Origin: Cynocephalus volans
Lineage: Eukaryota; Chordata; Mammalia; Dermoptera; Cynocephalidae
Reading direction: 5' to 3'
Assembly: GCF_027409185.1 (NCBI RefSeq)
Contig: NC_084474.1
Location: forward strand, 92,061,005 to 92,125,004
Length of the DNA: 64,000 bases
The notes under the pieces were generated by a model. That model worked only from the letters and a program-made list of their open reading frames with translations. It did not search any database and was not told the DNA's origin. The translations under genes were made by a program, and so were the position numbers. Of the stretch, positions 37,135 to 48,010 are shown piece by piece (position 1 is the stretch's first letter; each line of letters begins with the position of its first letter).

Positions 37135-38360
37135 CACAACATTCAAATCAAATTCAAGGCCTCTAATTTCCATGATTGGAAGTGGAGCCTATGTTAGTGC
37201 GACACCAGCACCTAGACTGGCTTAGCCCTCCTGAGCCGCAGGCCCTCCAGCACCCACGCACCACGCGGCTCCTCAACAGCGTCCGGGCGTGGTGGGACTG
37301 CCCGGCAGCCTGCTCGCTTCACCCGGCCCTTCTCAGCTGGCTCCCCCTGCACCTCCTTCCATCCCAAACCCAGGGGGAGGCCAGGGACCCAGGGCGGCAG
37401 CAACACCCAGACTGCTCTCACTCACCCACAGACGCAGACCACCCTGCTGAAGAGTCACAGCCAAGGCCACTGCAGGCCAGGACGTAAGTTCCCGAGGAGG
37501 GCAGGGCCCACTCCTGGCTCAGCTCCGCTCGGTACCTACAGTGTTGTTGCCTCACTGAGCGAATGATCCCATCTTCCCAAGCCTGCCTGGCAGACCTGGC
37601 CAACCCCGAGCCCACCGCTGAGCCTAGAATGCCATGGGGCAGCTTTGCCCATGTCACTGCACCGTCCAGCCTGGTTTTCATGCCTCTTTAGTGTACTCAT
37701 TGGGTCTCTTTGATCTGTCCTGGGAGAGGCCTTGCAGAGAAGAGGACTTCATCTCTCTGCTGCAGCTGGCTGACAAAGTAAAACAAAATGAATAGGCTCC
37801 ATCTTCCCAGAGGGGAGAGAGGCTGAGAAGGAGGTTAATGAAACTAATCATTTCTACTGGGTCTGAGGCTCCCTGAAGGACCAGCTGTGGCTAGAAGGCA
37901 GCGCTCACTTTCAAGATGCCTTGCACTCCCTGCTGGCTCCTGTGAGATCCCCCAGAATCCTGACAGCCACCAGGTAGGTACAAGAAGCTTCCCAGCCCAG
38001 CTCCTGCTCTGAGCAGTACTTTGTTTAAAGATGCCAGGAGCATTCGGCAGGCTTTCCCCACTGGAAAAAGGTGAATAAGGCAGCCTGGGTGAGGTGGATT
38101 GCACATCAGCCTCACTCCTGGCACTCTGGTGCTCAAGAACTGTCCATGGTTCCCTCCTGTCCCGTGGCAATCTAGGCCTATCAACACCTCACCATGAGTG
38201 AACTTTACACAGTTACACAGGACTTCACAGCCTGTAAAGTTCTGCCCTCTGTTGTGAAGCTTATTTGGGAAAGAGCTGGAGGACAGGGCCTTGACATTCC
38301 TGCCTCTCACCTTTGCCCCCCTGTTTCTTCCACTTGGGAAACAACCCTGACCATCCCCCA
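37135..38360. other. Intronic stretch
   Basis: Nothing recognised. Frames up to 156 codons on the minus strand (37891-38361) have no family signature. Confidence 0.35.
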
Positions 38361-38364
38361 TTTA

Positions 38365-38435
38365 CACACAGCCAAATCCTGTTCATTCTCAAGGCCAGCT
38401 CAAAGCGCAGCCCTCCCCGAAGTCTGCCCTGATGC
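38365..38435 (+). mobile_element. L2 LINE fragment, sense
   Basis: CTCAAGGCCAGCTCAAAGCG then CTCCCCGAAGTCTGCCCTGA follow the L2 3' region. Confidence 0.4.
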
Positions 38436-38439
38436 CACC

Positions 38440-39140
38440 GCCAGAAGCCATAGAGCTGGGCATTGAGTCCCCTGCAATGCAGCAGACTCGAGTGGACCAG
38501 ATCAGCCCCTGGCATCAGGCCAGTCTGTGCCACCTTAGGGAAGTGGACAGTCACCTCCATGCCCAGGCCTCCTGTTTCTCTTCCATCATGGTCACTATGA
38601 TCCTGGCCTCCCAGGGAGCCAGGGCTGTTCTACAAGCCAAAGCAGCCCTCATGACCAGGCATGGGCGAGGGGTGGTCACGGCTGCCTCCTCCAGCCCCCA
38701 GCTGCCCAGGGACACACTGCCCAGCAAGGGAAGGGGATGGCCACACAGCATTTGGGCATTGGGAAATTTGCAACTGGAAGAGAATAAAACATTTATAAAG
38801 GACATGCAAGGTTTTGTGCTGGTAGGAATTAAAATAGGCATTAAGGAATGACTCAGGGAGGCCTTGAGAAGGGGCTTGCTGGACAAGGGAGCTGCCCTCA
38901 GCCCCCCATGCTTCCTGGCCATATCCCCCCTTAAGCCTACAACAAGCATCCCACACACCCTCCCACAAGAGCTGGCCCCGCTCAGGCCCCCAAATGAGTT
39001 TGGTGTGATTATTAAGCTCCAGGGGTCTGCAACCACCAAAAGGAAAATGAGTCATGTGTCCTGTGGAACATGGAGGGTGGAGGGTGGGCAGAGGGATCCT
39101 CGGGAGGTTCCTGGGTAGGGATGAGTAATTCCCAAGGCCT
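38440..39140. other. Intronic stretch
   Basis: Overlapping frames of 139-184 codons lie on both strands at 38432-39184, but none shows a known domain or splice context. Confidence 0.35.
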
Positions 39141-39144
39141 GGGT

Positions 39145-39240
39145 CTGGCTCCATTCGCCGCTCACCAGCCATGACCTTGGGCAAGTTACCCTAGATTCTC
39201 GAGGCCTTGGCTGTCTCTTCTATAAAGGGAAACATGAAAT
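39145..39240 (+). repeat. MIR SINE
   Basis: CATGACCTTGGGCAAGTTAC and a TCTCTTCTATAAAGGGAAAC box identify the central domain in sense. Confidence 0.75.
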
Positions 39241-39342
39241 AGAGCAGTCCCTTCCGTTCACGCAGCACCTCACAGTACACGAAGCTTCGCCAAATTCACT
39301 CTTTCATATGTAAGGGATCACAACATCAGAACCCCAATTTCT

Positions 39343-39447
39343 TTTTTTTTGGGGGGGGGGGCAGCTGGCCAGTACAGGGATCAAATCTTGGACCTTGTTG
39401 TTATCAGCACCATGCTCTAACCAGCTGAGCTCACCAGCCAGTGCCCT
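39343..39447 (-). mobile_element. tRNA-Ile-derived SINE, copy B
   Basis: On the minus strand a tRNA-like body has A box GAGCTCAGCTGG, an anticodon-loop region CTGATAAC as in tRNA-Ile(GAT), and B-box-like GATTTGATCCC, then CCAGCTGCC, a poly-C run and poly-A. Perfect 15-base target-site duplications flank it: 39328-39342 and 39448-39462. The intact duplication marks it as the youngest recognisable retroposon in the window. The body is about one tRNA long with no added module. Confidence 0.92.
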
Positions 39448-39464
39448 AGAACCCCAATTTCTAA

Positions 39465-41160
39465 TGGGCACCACCCCATGGGCTTACTCTCCCGTTCAAT
39501 CTGAGAAAGGAACGGTGCTTCCGGTGGGCTCCGATTGGGTCATCAGCCAAGCCCTGAATGAGGCTCTCACTGGAACAAAGGGTTTCGCTCTTTCCTGCCA
39601 GACTTGAAGGGTGCTGGGGTGCGATGTCTGCAGCCACTGCAGGGGTGTCACTTCCACGAGGATGAGCCCAGCCTCACAGGAGAATGTCCCTGGTCTCAGA
39701 GATAGGAAGCCCTACTGGAGATGTCGTACCCTCCATCTGAGCCTGTCCTAGAGTCAGCCCTACTCACAGACATCCCAGTCTGTCCCCCAATAAATATTTT
39801 GGCTTCAGCCAGTGTTTTGATTGCTATTTATTAACAGTTAACCCAGAGTACGTGTCCCAATACCTTAGCATGACTACAAATAATGAATAACTGTTTTGTT
39901 AACAAAGCACTTTCCAATTCACAAGACCCTGTATCTCAGGCAGTTTCTCTTACAAACCAGATCTGTCCAGGGGAGATGGGTTGGGAGGTGACCAGGTCTG
40001 TGGGCAGACGGTGGCCAGCTGGAAAGCCAGGTCCTGTCAAAGAGCAGCTGCTCCCCAGCCCAGCAACAAGGACTGTGGGCCAGGATGACCCAATTTTCTC
40101 AGTTTTAAAGAGAAGCTGGAAATATGGATTTTTTAAATGTGGTATCTAATTAGTGTCTAATTAAACATTCTAAAACATGGCACAGGCCAAACAAAATAAG
40201 ACAGAACAGACCATCTGTTTGTCTAAAACAGAGGTCGCACATGCTCCAGAAATGCAGAAGAGGGAAAAGAGAGAGACAACAGAAGGGACATGGTGGCGGG
40301 TGTGGAAGGGGGACAGCAAGAGAGGGGAGCAAGTGGAACTGAGTGCAAGACCCACAAAATGCCCCGGCCCCCCACCCGCCAAACCCTCCTCCCCGCCCCC
40401 CACCTTGTTCACCTTCCCTTGTCACTCTGAGGCCTCAGGAACAAGGATCACCAGCTGGCTCCATTTCACAGATGCACAAATAAACACAGCAGAGATGGAT
40501 TTGCACGTAGAAGCCCCTGCCCTGCCCTGCGCAGAGCGCCAAGGAGCGCCACACCCCAGCAAACATGGCCATTCTGGGTAGACTGAGGCCTCTTCCCACA
40601 GCCCCCGTGGAAAGCTCAACCCACAACCCCATCTCACAGATGGGACCACCAAGGCTCTTTGCCGTGGGCTCTTACTCACACCATACAGGCAGGGCACTCT
40701 CGTCCTCGGATTCCAAGTCCCAAGCCCTTAGCTGTTCCCGGAGCCACCCGGAGGCCCCAGAGACTTGCTTATCCACAAGTTTGGCACTCTGTGTTCTTTG
40801 AAGGAAAATCTGGCATATTTGGTATTTTATTTAATGAAAGATCAATTTCCTCATATGCTTTTCTATTATTAATTTCCAAAATGAACCTTTGTTCCCTTTT
40901 GATTTCCCTTCATTTTATGTCTTAAGGAGGAAAATGAACCTAACACTATATATTTTTTTAAATATGCAAGCTTGTGAAGCACCAATTTCTGACAAAAGCT
41001 AAGGACGGGCCTTTCCGTGTGTGTGGCCTTATACAAAGACCATCCCGAGGAGAGCCCTCAACCCTTCCTCACACCTGTCCCGGTGTCCCCCTCCTTGGGG
41101 GACAGCGGCAGAGAAGTGGAGCTTCCACAGTTTGCCCCAAATACTCTCTACTCTTAGCTC
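39465..41160. other. Intronic stretch
   Basis: No repeat confidently recognised. AT-rich islands lie at 40090-40160 and 40800-40970. Confidence 0.35.
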
Positions 41161-41164
41161 ATAC

Positions 41165-41419
41165 CAAGTAACAAAGAAATACATTCTTAAAAAATTATCT
41201 GTAGCAACTCCATGCCTAGGTGTATAACCAGAGGGCCAAAACAAATACTTATTACACGCGTGTTCCAGAGCCATTATTCACAAGAGCCAAAAGGCTGAAA
41301 TGACCCAATGTCCTGCAGCCGGTGACTGGATAAACAAACATGGTCTATCCATACCTTACAGAGGAAAGAAGTCCTGATACATGTTATGACATGGGTGAAC
41401 CCTGAAAACATTATATCGT
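41165..41419 (+). mobile_element. LINE-1 3' end (L1MB-like), left part
   Basis: Sense L1 ORF2 tail: CAACTCCATGCCTAGGTGTA, ACTGGATAAACAAACATGGT and AAGTCCTGATACATGTTATG. It breaks off at CCTGAAAACATTATATCG and resumes at about 41783 after an LTR. Confidence 0.8.
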
Positions 41420-41783
41420 GTGTGTTACTTAGGCTGCCATAACAAAATTCCATAAACTGAGTGGTTTCCACAAAGCACATTTATTTTTTCAAGGTTCTGG
41501 AGGGTAGAAGTTCATGACTGAGATGTGGGCAGATTCAGTTTCTGGTAAGGACTCTCCTCTTGGCTTGCAGATGGTCACCTTCCTGCTGTGTCCCCACATG
41601 GTGCATGGACAGAGAGAGCTCCAGTGCCTTCTCCTCTTCCTGTGGGGACGCCAGCCCTATTGGATGAGGACTCCACCCTTATGACCTCATTTAACCTCAG
41701 TGACCTCCCCTGAAGAGCCTATCTCCAAACACAGTCACACTGGGGCTGAGGGCGTCCCTGTGTGCTTTTGGGGGGACATAACT
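41420..41783 (-). mobile_element. MLT1-type MaLR LTR inserted in the L1
   Basis: The plus strand shows the inverted LTR: ACTTAGGCTGCCATAACAAA, CATTTATTTTTTCAAGGTTCTGG, TGACCTCATTTAACCTCAGTG and GGGGGGACATA. Length about 365 bases. Because it splits the L1 copy it must be younger than it. Confidence 0.8.
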
Positions 41784-42080
41784 CTAAGTGAAAGAAGCCA
41801 GTCATCAAGGGACAAATATTGTAGGATTCCACAAACGTCCAGAATAGGGGGATCTATGGGGACAGAAAGCAGGTGACGGTTGCCTGGGGCTTGGGGGCAG
41901 GGCCGTGGGGTGGAGCTGCTAGAGGGGAAGGGGTTTCCTCTGGGGGTGACAAAATGTGTTGGAAACCAGTAGAGGTGATGGTTCCCCGACACTGTCAATG
42001 TACCAAATGTCACTAATGGTACACTTTAAAAGGATGAGCTCTATATTATGTGAATTTTACCGCAATAAAAAGAAAAAATG
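41784..42080 (+). mobile_element. LINE-1 3' end (L1MB-like), right part
   Basis: Continuation of the split element: CTAAGTGAAAGAAGCCAGTC, GTGATGGTTCCCCGACACTG and a terminal GTGAATTTTACCGCAATAAA tail. Confidence 0.8.
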
Positions 42081-42084
42081 TTCT

Positions 42085-42960
42085 ATTTAAGCCAAACTCT
42101 TCTCATTTTCCAAGTAAGGAAGCTGAACCTCGGGGGTCTGGGGGTCCTGGAAGAAAGGGCCAGCTCTCCTGGGCTGCTCCGTTCAGGGGCCCGTGCGGAG
42201 AACGGGGACGCTGTGCAGAAGCCGGGGCTCTCCCGCAGCCTCCGCACCTCCCTGCCAGCCCCTCTCCAGGAGGAAACGGGACTAGCGCCAACCCTGCTTC
42301 CGAGGACCACACACGGTCAGCACCCAACTCTCCGATCTCCCTTAACCACCACCCACTCTGGCATCCGGGTGCAGGTTACAGACATTAGGAGAGGAGGCCC
42401 CAGAGCACAGGCTTTGGGAGGGAAGGTTGCTGGACAGAGTGTGGGGGGAACCGCCTGGGCAGGGTCCTGAGCACAGACAAGGCCGTCACCGGCCAAACGG
42501 CCACTCATCCCAGTCACACAGGGGAGCCCCACAGAGGCACCCCCAGGGGCCAGGCTCTGAGCTGAGCACGAGACAGACATGCGGGTGAGCCCGAGTAGAC
42601 ACGTCCAGGAACACCCCTTCTTAGCCTCCCACCCCCAAATATCTCAGGCTTGGAATCACAGAGGCCTACATCATAGGGTGGGAAGAGTCTGGGGTCATCC
42701 ACCCACCAGATAAGTTTGCTTTCGGAAGAGGTTCGTGAAAATGTTGCCAGTCAGGAGCCAAATGGGCTGCGGGACGGGCAAAGCATGGGTGCTCTCCAGG
42801 CCCACTCGCGGGGAGCCACCCTCACCGTGACCGGCCACCGAAGGGGCAAGGGCGCCCTCTGGCGGCGCGCAGATGCCCGCGGAGACGCGGGGCCTGGCGT
42901 GGGGGCACTGCCCACGGTTTCCTCCTGGGACTGCATCCAGAAGCAAGCCATCGTAGGGAC
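42085..42960. other. CpG-enriched patch in KCNK9 intron 1
   Basis: CpG is locally frequent, with about a dozen in roughly 95 bases at 42825-42920, unlike the CpG-poor surroundings. It is too short to be sure of a classical CpG island and has no exon-like frame. Confidence 0.5.
42850..42868 (-). promoter_or_regulatory. Strong CTCF-like motif
   Basis: The minus strand reads CCGCCAGAGGGCGCC, a full fit to the CTCF core with the preferred GGGCGC half. It contains CpGs, so binding could be methylation-sensitive. Confidence 0.7.
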
Positions 42961-42964
42961 ACAT

Positions 42965-44500
42965 CACTAACGTTCTTCCCAGATGAGGACGTGTCACGTG
43001 GTGAACTTTTCTCAGACACTGCCATCAATCAGTGGTGTCGTAGCAATGACAAAATGCACAATCATAATAACAATGACCACCACGGTGGCAGGAACTAGTT
43101 TATGTTAATTAACTCACTTATTTGGAGGGGAGAGGATACTCTTTGCAAGGAAAGGGGTAGTATCTCTGCACCATGGGTGAGAAAATGCCCATAACCTTGG
43201 GCAAAGTATTTTTTCCTTTTAAGCCCCCAAGTCACACTGAGCTGGGCTCCAATCCCCCTCTCAGCCGCCTGACACCGCTCGGTCAAGGACCTCCGTAGAC
43301 GCCTGTGTTTTCCTTCTGATCTCCTCTGCCCCTTCCCAGCCAGTCTCCTCTGTCTCTTCCATTCTACACTCCTTCCCTCCCTACCTGTAAATAATTCCTC
43401 TCCCAGCCAAAAGATGTGTAAGAAAACATGGGGAAACCAACCTAAATTTAAAACTAAAGAGCATGGGAAAAATAACACGAAATTTGCCTGACTTCTGAAA
43501 AGTCTGTGGCAGGATAAGAAAGTTGAAAGCCAAGCTAGGTTCTAAAACCCACTCATTAAGTAACAATGGATACACTTTGTTTTAAACAAGTGAAACCAAG
43601 TCAAAAATGCTAAAACTCATGCTGTTTCTGTTGGATTCTCTTCTGGGCTAATTCACCTTGGTGTACATGAGAGGGCACAGGCAGAATTCACACTGGAACG
43701 ATTCCTCGAGTGGGCAGCACAAGAGCTTGGACGGCGGCATGGCCCCGCGCTCCCACGCGGCCCAGGCCTGGCTTTGTTCAGACTGTGCCTGCCCCTCTCT
43801 CAGGGCCCAGCTCCAGGAAGGTTCTCTTTTCCTCACTCCAGGTTCCCAGAGGAGCTCCAGGCACACAGGGATCTAAGTGACAGTTTGGAGGCATGACGCC
43901 ACACCTCGGGTCCTTCATTTGTGAAATGAGCATGATTCAAGCCCATGGGTAGACCCGGGCAGAGGGAGCCAGGGCAGCAGCACATTCAGAATCAAAAGGA
44001 CCAAAGTCTGTCTCTCAGGGTGTCTGACAGCCAAGATGAAGGTAAAAAGCTTTGCATTTGTGACTTCTAAGGCACGGCCTCCCAGACTTCACTGCTGGCG
44101 CAGGCCAGATCGACTGGGACCTTGTTGCAGAGCAGGGCCCACGTCAGGAGGACTAAAGGCCTGGACTCTGTGCTCCTAACAAGACCCCACATCACTTCGG
44201 TGGTTGGATTGAATGCATTTCACGATCACCACGGTGTCAGCACATGCTGGAGTCTGATGGCCATAAACTCGCATCCAGGGCCTCTCACATTGAGGTGCAC
44301 TCACTTGTTGAGAAGCAACAGAGACCATGGGTTCCAGCAGAGACTATCAGTGCCACCCACACACGTGACCCCCTGCTCCTGGGCACACAGTGAGCCACAC
44401 AGTCCCATGCAAGTAGAACAGATACACAACTCAGCGCCAGCCAGCAGGGGCCAGGCTGGCCCACAGACACCTGCCTCCCAATTGCCCAACCCATCCCTGC
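42965..44500. other. Intronic stretch
   Basis: Nothing recognised. Confidence 0.35.
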
Positions 44501-44504
44501 TCTT

Positions 44505-44640
44505 CCCGCTCCCTCCCTCTCTCTCCCTGTCTCTCTTGCTCTGTCTCCTCTCTCTCCCTTCCTCCCCCTCTTCCTCGTAGCTCCCTCTCTCTAAGTCTCT
44601 CTGTTTTTTCCTTTGTTTTTCTCTCTCTCTCCCACCCCAA
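44505..44640 (+). repeat. Polypyrimidine (TC-rich) tract
   Basis: About 135 bases nearly all C and T on the plus strand, with CTCTCTCT mirror-like segments. Confidence 0.85.
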
Positions 44641-44644
44641 AGAG

Positions 44645-45185
44645 GGAGAGGACTCAGAGCCTAGGGAAGGATGGAGCCTCCAGCTGTCAGCCTAGGTCCT
44701 GAGTGACTGTATGGAACAGAGCCCCTGCTGACATGCAGTGACTGTGACACAAGAGAAAATGTGACCTATATTGTACTAAGCCAGTGATATTTGGGGATGT
44801 TTCAGCTAAGCACCTAGCTCATAGCCAGTACTTAATAAGGATTGTTATTTTCCAGCACAGAAGTTGAACTCAAAGACCAAATAGGGACAGACGCTCATCA
44901 CCTACCCTGTTGTTTATCTTTTTGTTCAACAAAATCCCAAGAAGAACTCCCCAACTTTCGTGCAGACCTGGACAGTCCACAAACCCTTTTATAGCCCATT
45001 CTCACATCCTGAGGATGGGTGGTCAGAGCAGGGACGGTCATGTCCACCTTACAGGTGAGAAAACTGGGTCTGAGGGACATGATTAGCCATGTGATCATAG
45101 GAAGACCCATTAGCAGTGGGGCGAGGCCTGGGACCTGGCTGCTGGGCTGTGACTGCAGTGTAGCCTGCTCTGCACTGCTAGCAGA
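44645..45185. other. Intronic stretch
   Basis: A small inverted MIR-like core may lie at 45040-45075. Otherwise nothing recognised. Confidence 0.35.
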
Positions 45186-45189
45186 CCAC

Positions 45190-45382
45190 GTGCACAAGCA
45201 TGCGCACACACATACACACAAAAATACACGCACAGACACACACAGATGCACATACATGTGCACACACAGAGACATACATATACACACAGACACAAGTGCA
45301 CGTCCACAAACACAGATATATATACACATGCTCACACAAACACATATGCACAAGTGCTCATGCACAGACACACACACATCTG
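45190..45382 (+). repeat. Long imperfect (CA)n array
   Basis: About 190 bases of ACACAC interrupted by ACATAT, ACAGAC and GCAC words. The 159-codon minus frame over it is a translation of the repeat. Confidence 0.9.
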
Positions 45383-45707
45383 TGGCCTAGACACTCTGCT
45401 GGAGTGCAATAGAAAAGAAGATAAAACTGAAGAATATTAGAAGCCCCACTCACTCCTTCCCTAATTATTAATAGTAAGCACGCAATAAATGAAAATGTTT
45501 GTAAAAAGCTTAAAACAATGCTCAGCACAGCCTCTCTGTCCTCAGTTTCCTTGTTGGCAAAATAAGATAAGAATAGTAAGAATGTCCTGGAATTGTGAGG
45601 TTTAAATGATTTCAGCCCAGTCACTTGCCCAAGAACACATAACTAATATGCTGGCAATCCTGTGTTGACCTCCTCCTGAAAATGCTACAGCCAGCCCCCC
45701 AGGAAAG

Positions 45708-45764
45708 CACACACACACACATATATGCATGGACACACACACAGACATATACATGCACACACAG
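45708..45764 (+). repeat. Imperfect (CA)n microsatellite
   Basis: A second, shorter CA array 330 bases right of the first, sharing the same ACATAT and ACAGAC interruptions. Confidence 0.85.
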
Positions 45765-46084
45765 AGCCCAGAACTCCAGCTCTCCCAGACCCTCCCTTAC
45801 ATAACAGCAACCCGAGGTGTCTCCAAGTCTGCAGAGCAGAGTGGAAAAACCCAGGCTGAGAGGCAGACCAGCTGGGCCCGCCTGCTCTTGGTCTGTGCAG
45901 CGCCAGGATCACTGCTTCAGCACCTTGTGCCCTGGTCTCCCATCCTGGACGACCAAATAAACACAGTACCTCCCCCAAGGCTGGCTGTGGGAGCCAAGAT
46001 GATCAAAGACATGAAGCATGGGGCACAGTCCTCCCTAAAAGTACGGGCCTCTTCCTGGACCCTTGCAGTCTTTGATGTTGCCTT

Positions 46085-46250
46085 TCAGTTTCCAAGACTC
46101 CCTGTAAACACCACAGCATCCCCTTCCTGTTTCTCCTGCTTTCTGCCTCCGGGCCTTTGCACACGCAGTCCACCAGCCTTGAACACCCCTGCTCATATGC
46201 CACACCTCACCTGGTGGGTCACTCCCTTGTCCCTCAGCCTCATACTGGCA
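46085..46250 (+). mobile_element. L2 LINE fragment, sense
   Basis: GGGCCTTTGCACACGCAGTC and TGGGTCACTCCCTTGTCCCT-like words match the L2 3' region. Confidence 0.5.
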
Positions 46251-46254
46251 TGGC

Positions 46255-47330
46255 TCAGTAGGACCCATAGGTCTGAGTCAGGGGACCCCTACTCTTTAGT
46301 TCCCTGAGGCTGGTGGTCTCTAGTTCAAATGGCTTCAGAGACCAGGTAAGTGCAGTCACGGAGAAGCAGAACTTGTCAGCAGAGGTCAGAGGGAGGGTGG
46401 AGACCCTGACAAAGGGGGCAGCTCTAGCCTGTGACTGCCTTGAGGGAGTGTGGCCCAGGGCGACACATCTGGGATGAGCCACAGCACCCCCACATTACGA
46501 CAAGCCTACCCCAGCCTACTGGCAGGTATCTGGGTGCCAGGGGTCTGCCGTCTGCCCTCCAGGTCCACCCTCCCTGGAGCCCTCTCTGCCTTCGGCCTGC
46601 ACATCAGGGGCCCTGCGGGAAGGCACCATTTCTTGAAATATCCCACAGCCTCTCACCTCTCTGGAAAGGGCCACTTTACAGAAGCCGCCTGGATTATCCA
46701 CATTAGAGGGGCCAGCTCTGCTGTGCTGGGACCGTCCATCCTCCACAGAGCAACAGGTACACCTCAAAGGCCACTCGGAATCTGATTTGTTTCTAGATCC
46801 CCAGGGCCAGGCCTGGCCTGTAGCAAGCAACTGTTTGCCAAATGGCTGTACAATTGGGGCTCTCACTGGTGTCTCCCTTCCAGTATCATTCTGCACTTGA
46901 TTGAAACTGCAAGGAAATGGGATCCTTGGGTGAAGGGAGGAGGTGGGTGGACTATACAGAAATACATTAGCCTGCCCTGGGATCCCCAGCAAGGGGACAG
47001 GTAGCCTCTTGTGGTGTGCACGGGACTTGTGTTTTGCAAAGAGATTCGAGGGGCTTTGTCCAAGGAGTGTTGCCTGGAGCAGGAGAGGTGATCAACAGAT
47101 GGGTAGAAATCCCCTGCATAGATATGGTGCACTGGGTGTCAGGGGTAGCCTCAGGCTGATCCTGATGCAGGTCACCATCTGGGTCATTCTCCTGCTGCAT
47201 CTGGACCCCTGAAAGGTAAGGGTGGGCAGCCAGCCTGTGGGCAGATTAGGGCCAGGCATGCCCATCCTAGCACGTTCAAGAACCTGTCCCAGAACATGGC
47301 ATATTCCCTGCCATATGTATACGTGTATTC
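46255..47330. other. Intronic stretch
   Basis: No repeat or exon recognised. The minus frames at 46516-46992 and 46863-47132 lack domains. Confidence 0.35.
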
Positions 47331-47399
47331 CCATTGTCTGGGACATAGTACAACCTCAATAAAAATTGTTAAATGAATTATAAATGAACAAATAAAAGC

Positions 47400-47550
47400 C
47401 ATTAAGTGCATAACAAATGTGTTAGCCACGTGCCAAGCACTCAACACCAACGTACCTACAGGAGGGACAATTACCATACCCATATTATGAACAAGGAAAC
47501 TGAGGTCAGGGGTTAGTAACCCAGCTGGTTACGTGGTGAAACACAGATTC
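47400..47550 (-). repeat. MIR SINE
   Basis: ACGTGCCAAGCACTCAACAC, TTATGAACAAGGAAACTGAGG and a CAGCTGGTTACGTGGTG end show an inverted copy. Confidence 0.65.
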
Positions 47551-47924
47551 AAGCCTAGACCTGCCTGCTCTGTGTCAGATTTTCTACGTATAACAAAGAA
47601 ATTCTCACTGTCCCATGGGAAGCCTAGTGCCCTCCCTACCCAGCCAGCTGAGGGGAGCAGGTACAGGGCTGGGCCTTGGGAAGGAGACCAGACAGAAAGG
47701 AGGAGAGGCAGCAAAGAGGGAGGTGGGAGTGTCAAAGTGGCAAGAGGAAAGCTGACACCCTGACATTAGGGCCCAATGGCACATAACACTCCGCGGTATA
47801 CACCTGCCTTCATATGAACAGACTGTCACAGTCCAGGGTGGTGGGGCATCTTCCCCCTCACATCTCAGTGAGTGAAAGGGCTGTCTTTCATCTCTGCATG
47901 CCCAGTGCCTGGCACAGGCAGACA

Positions 47925-48010
47925 CCTTCATTTACTCAACAGATCATTCCTGAGCACCTACCACATGTCAGGCACTGTGCTAGGCACTGGGGAGCCCAAG
48001 ACAGTGGTGA
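47925..48010 (-). mobile_element. L2 LINE 3' terminus at the edge of a satellite array
   Basis: Inverted L2 end: CTCAACAGATCATTCCTGAGC, ACATGTCAGGCACTGTGCTA and GGCACTGGGGAGCCC. Related boxes recur inside and after the adjacent tandem array. Confidence 0.7.

Noticed and set aside
44435..44455. CTCF-like CCAGCAGGGGCCAGG
   Set aside because: The essential GGGGGC/GGGC spacing is broken by CC.
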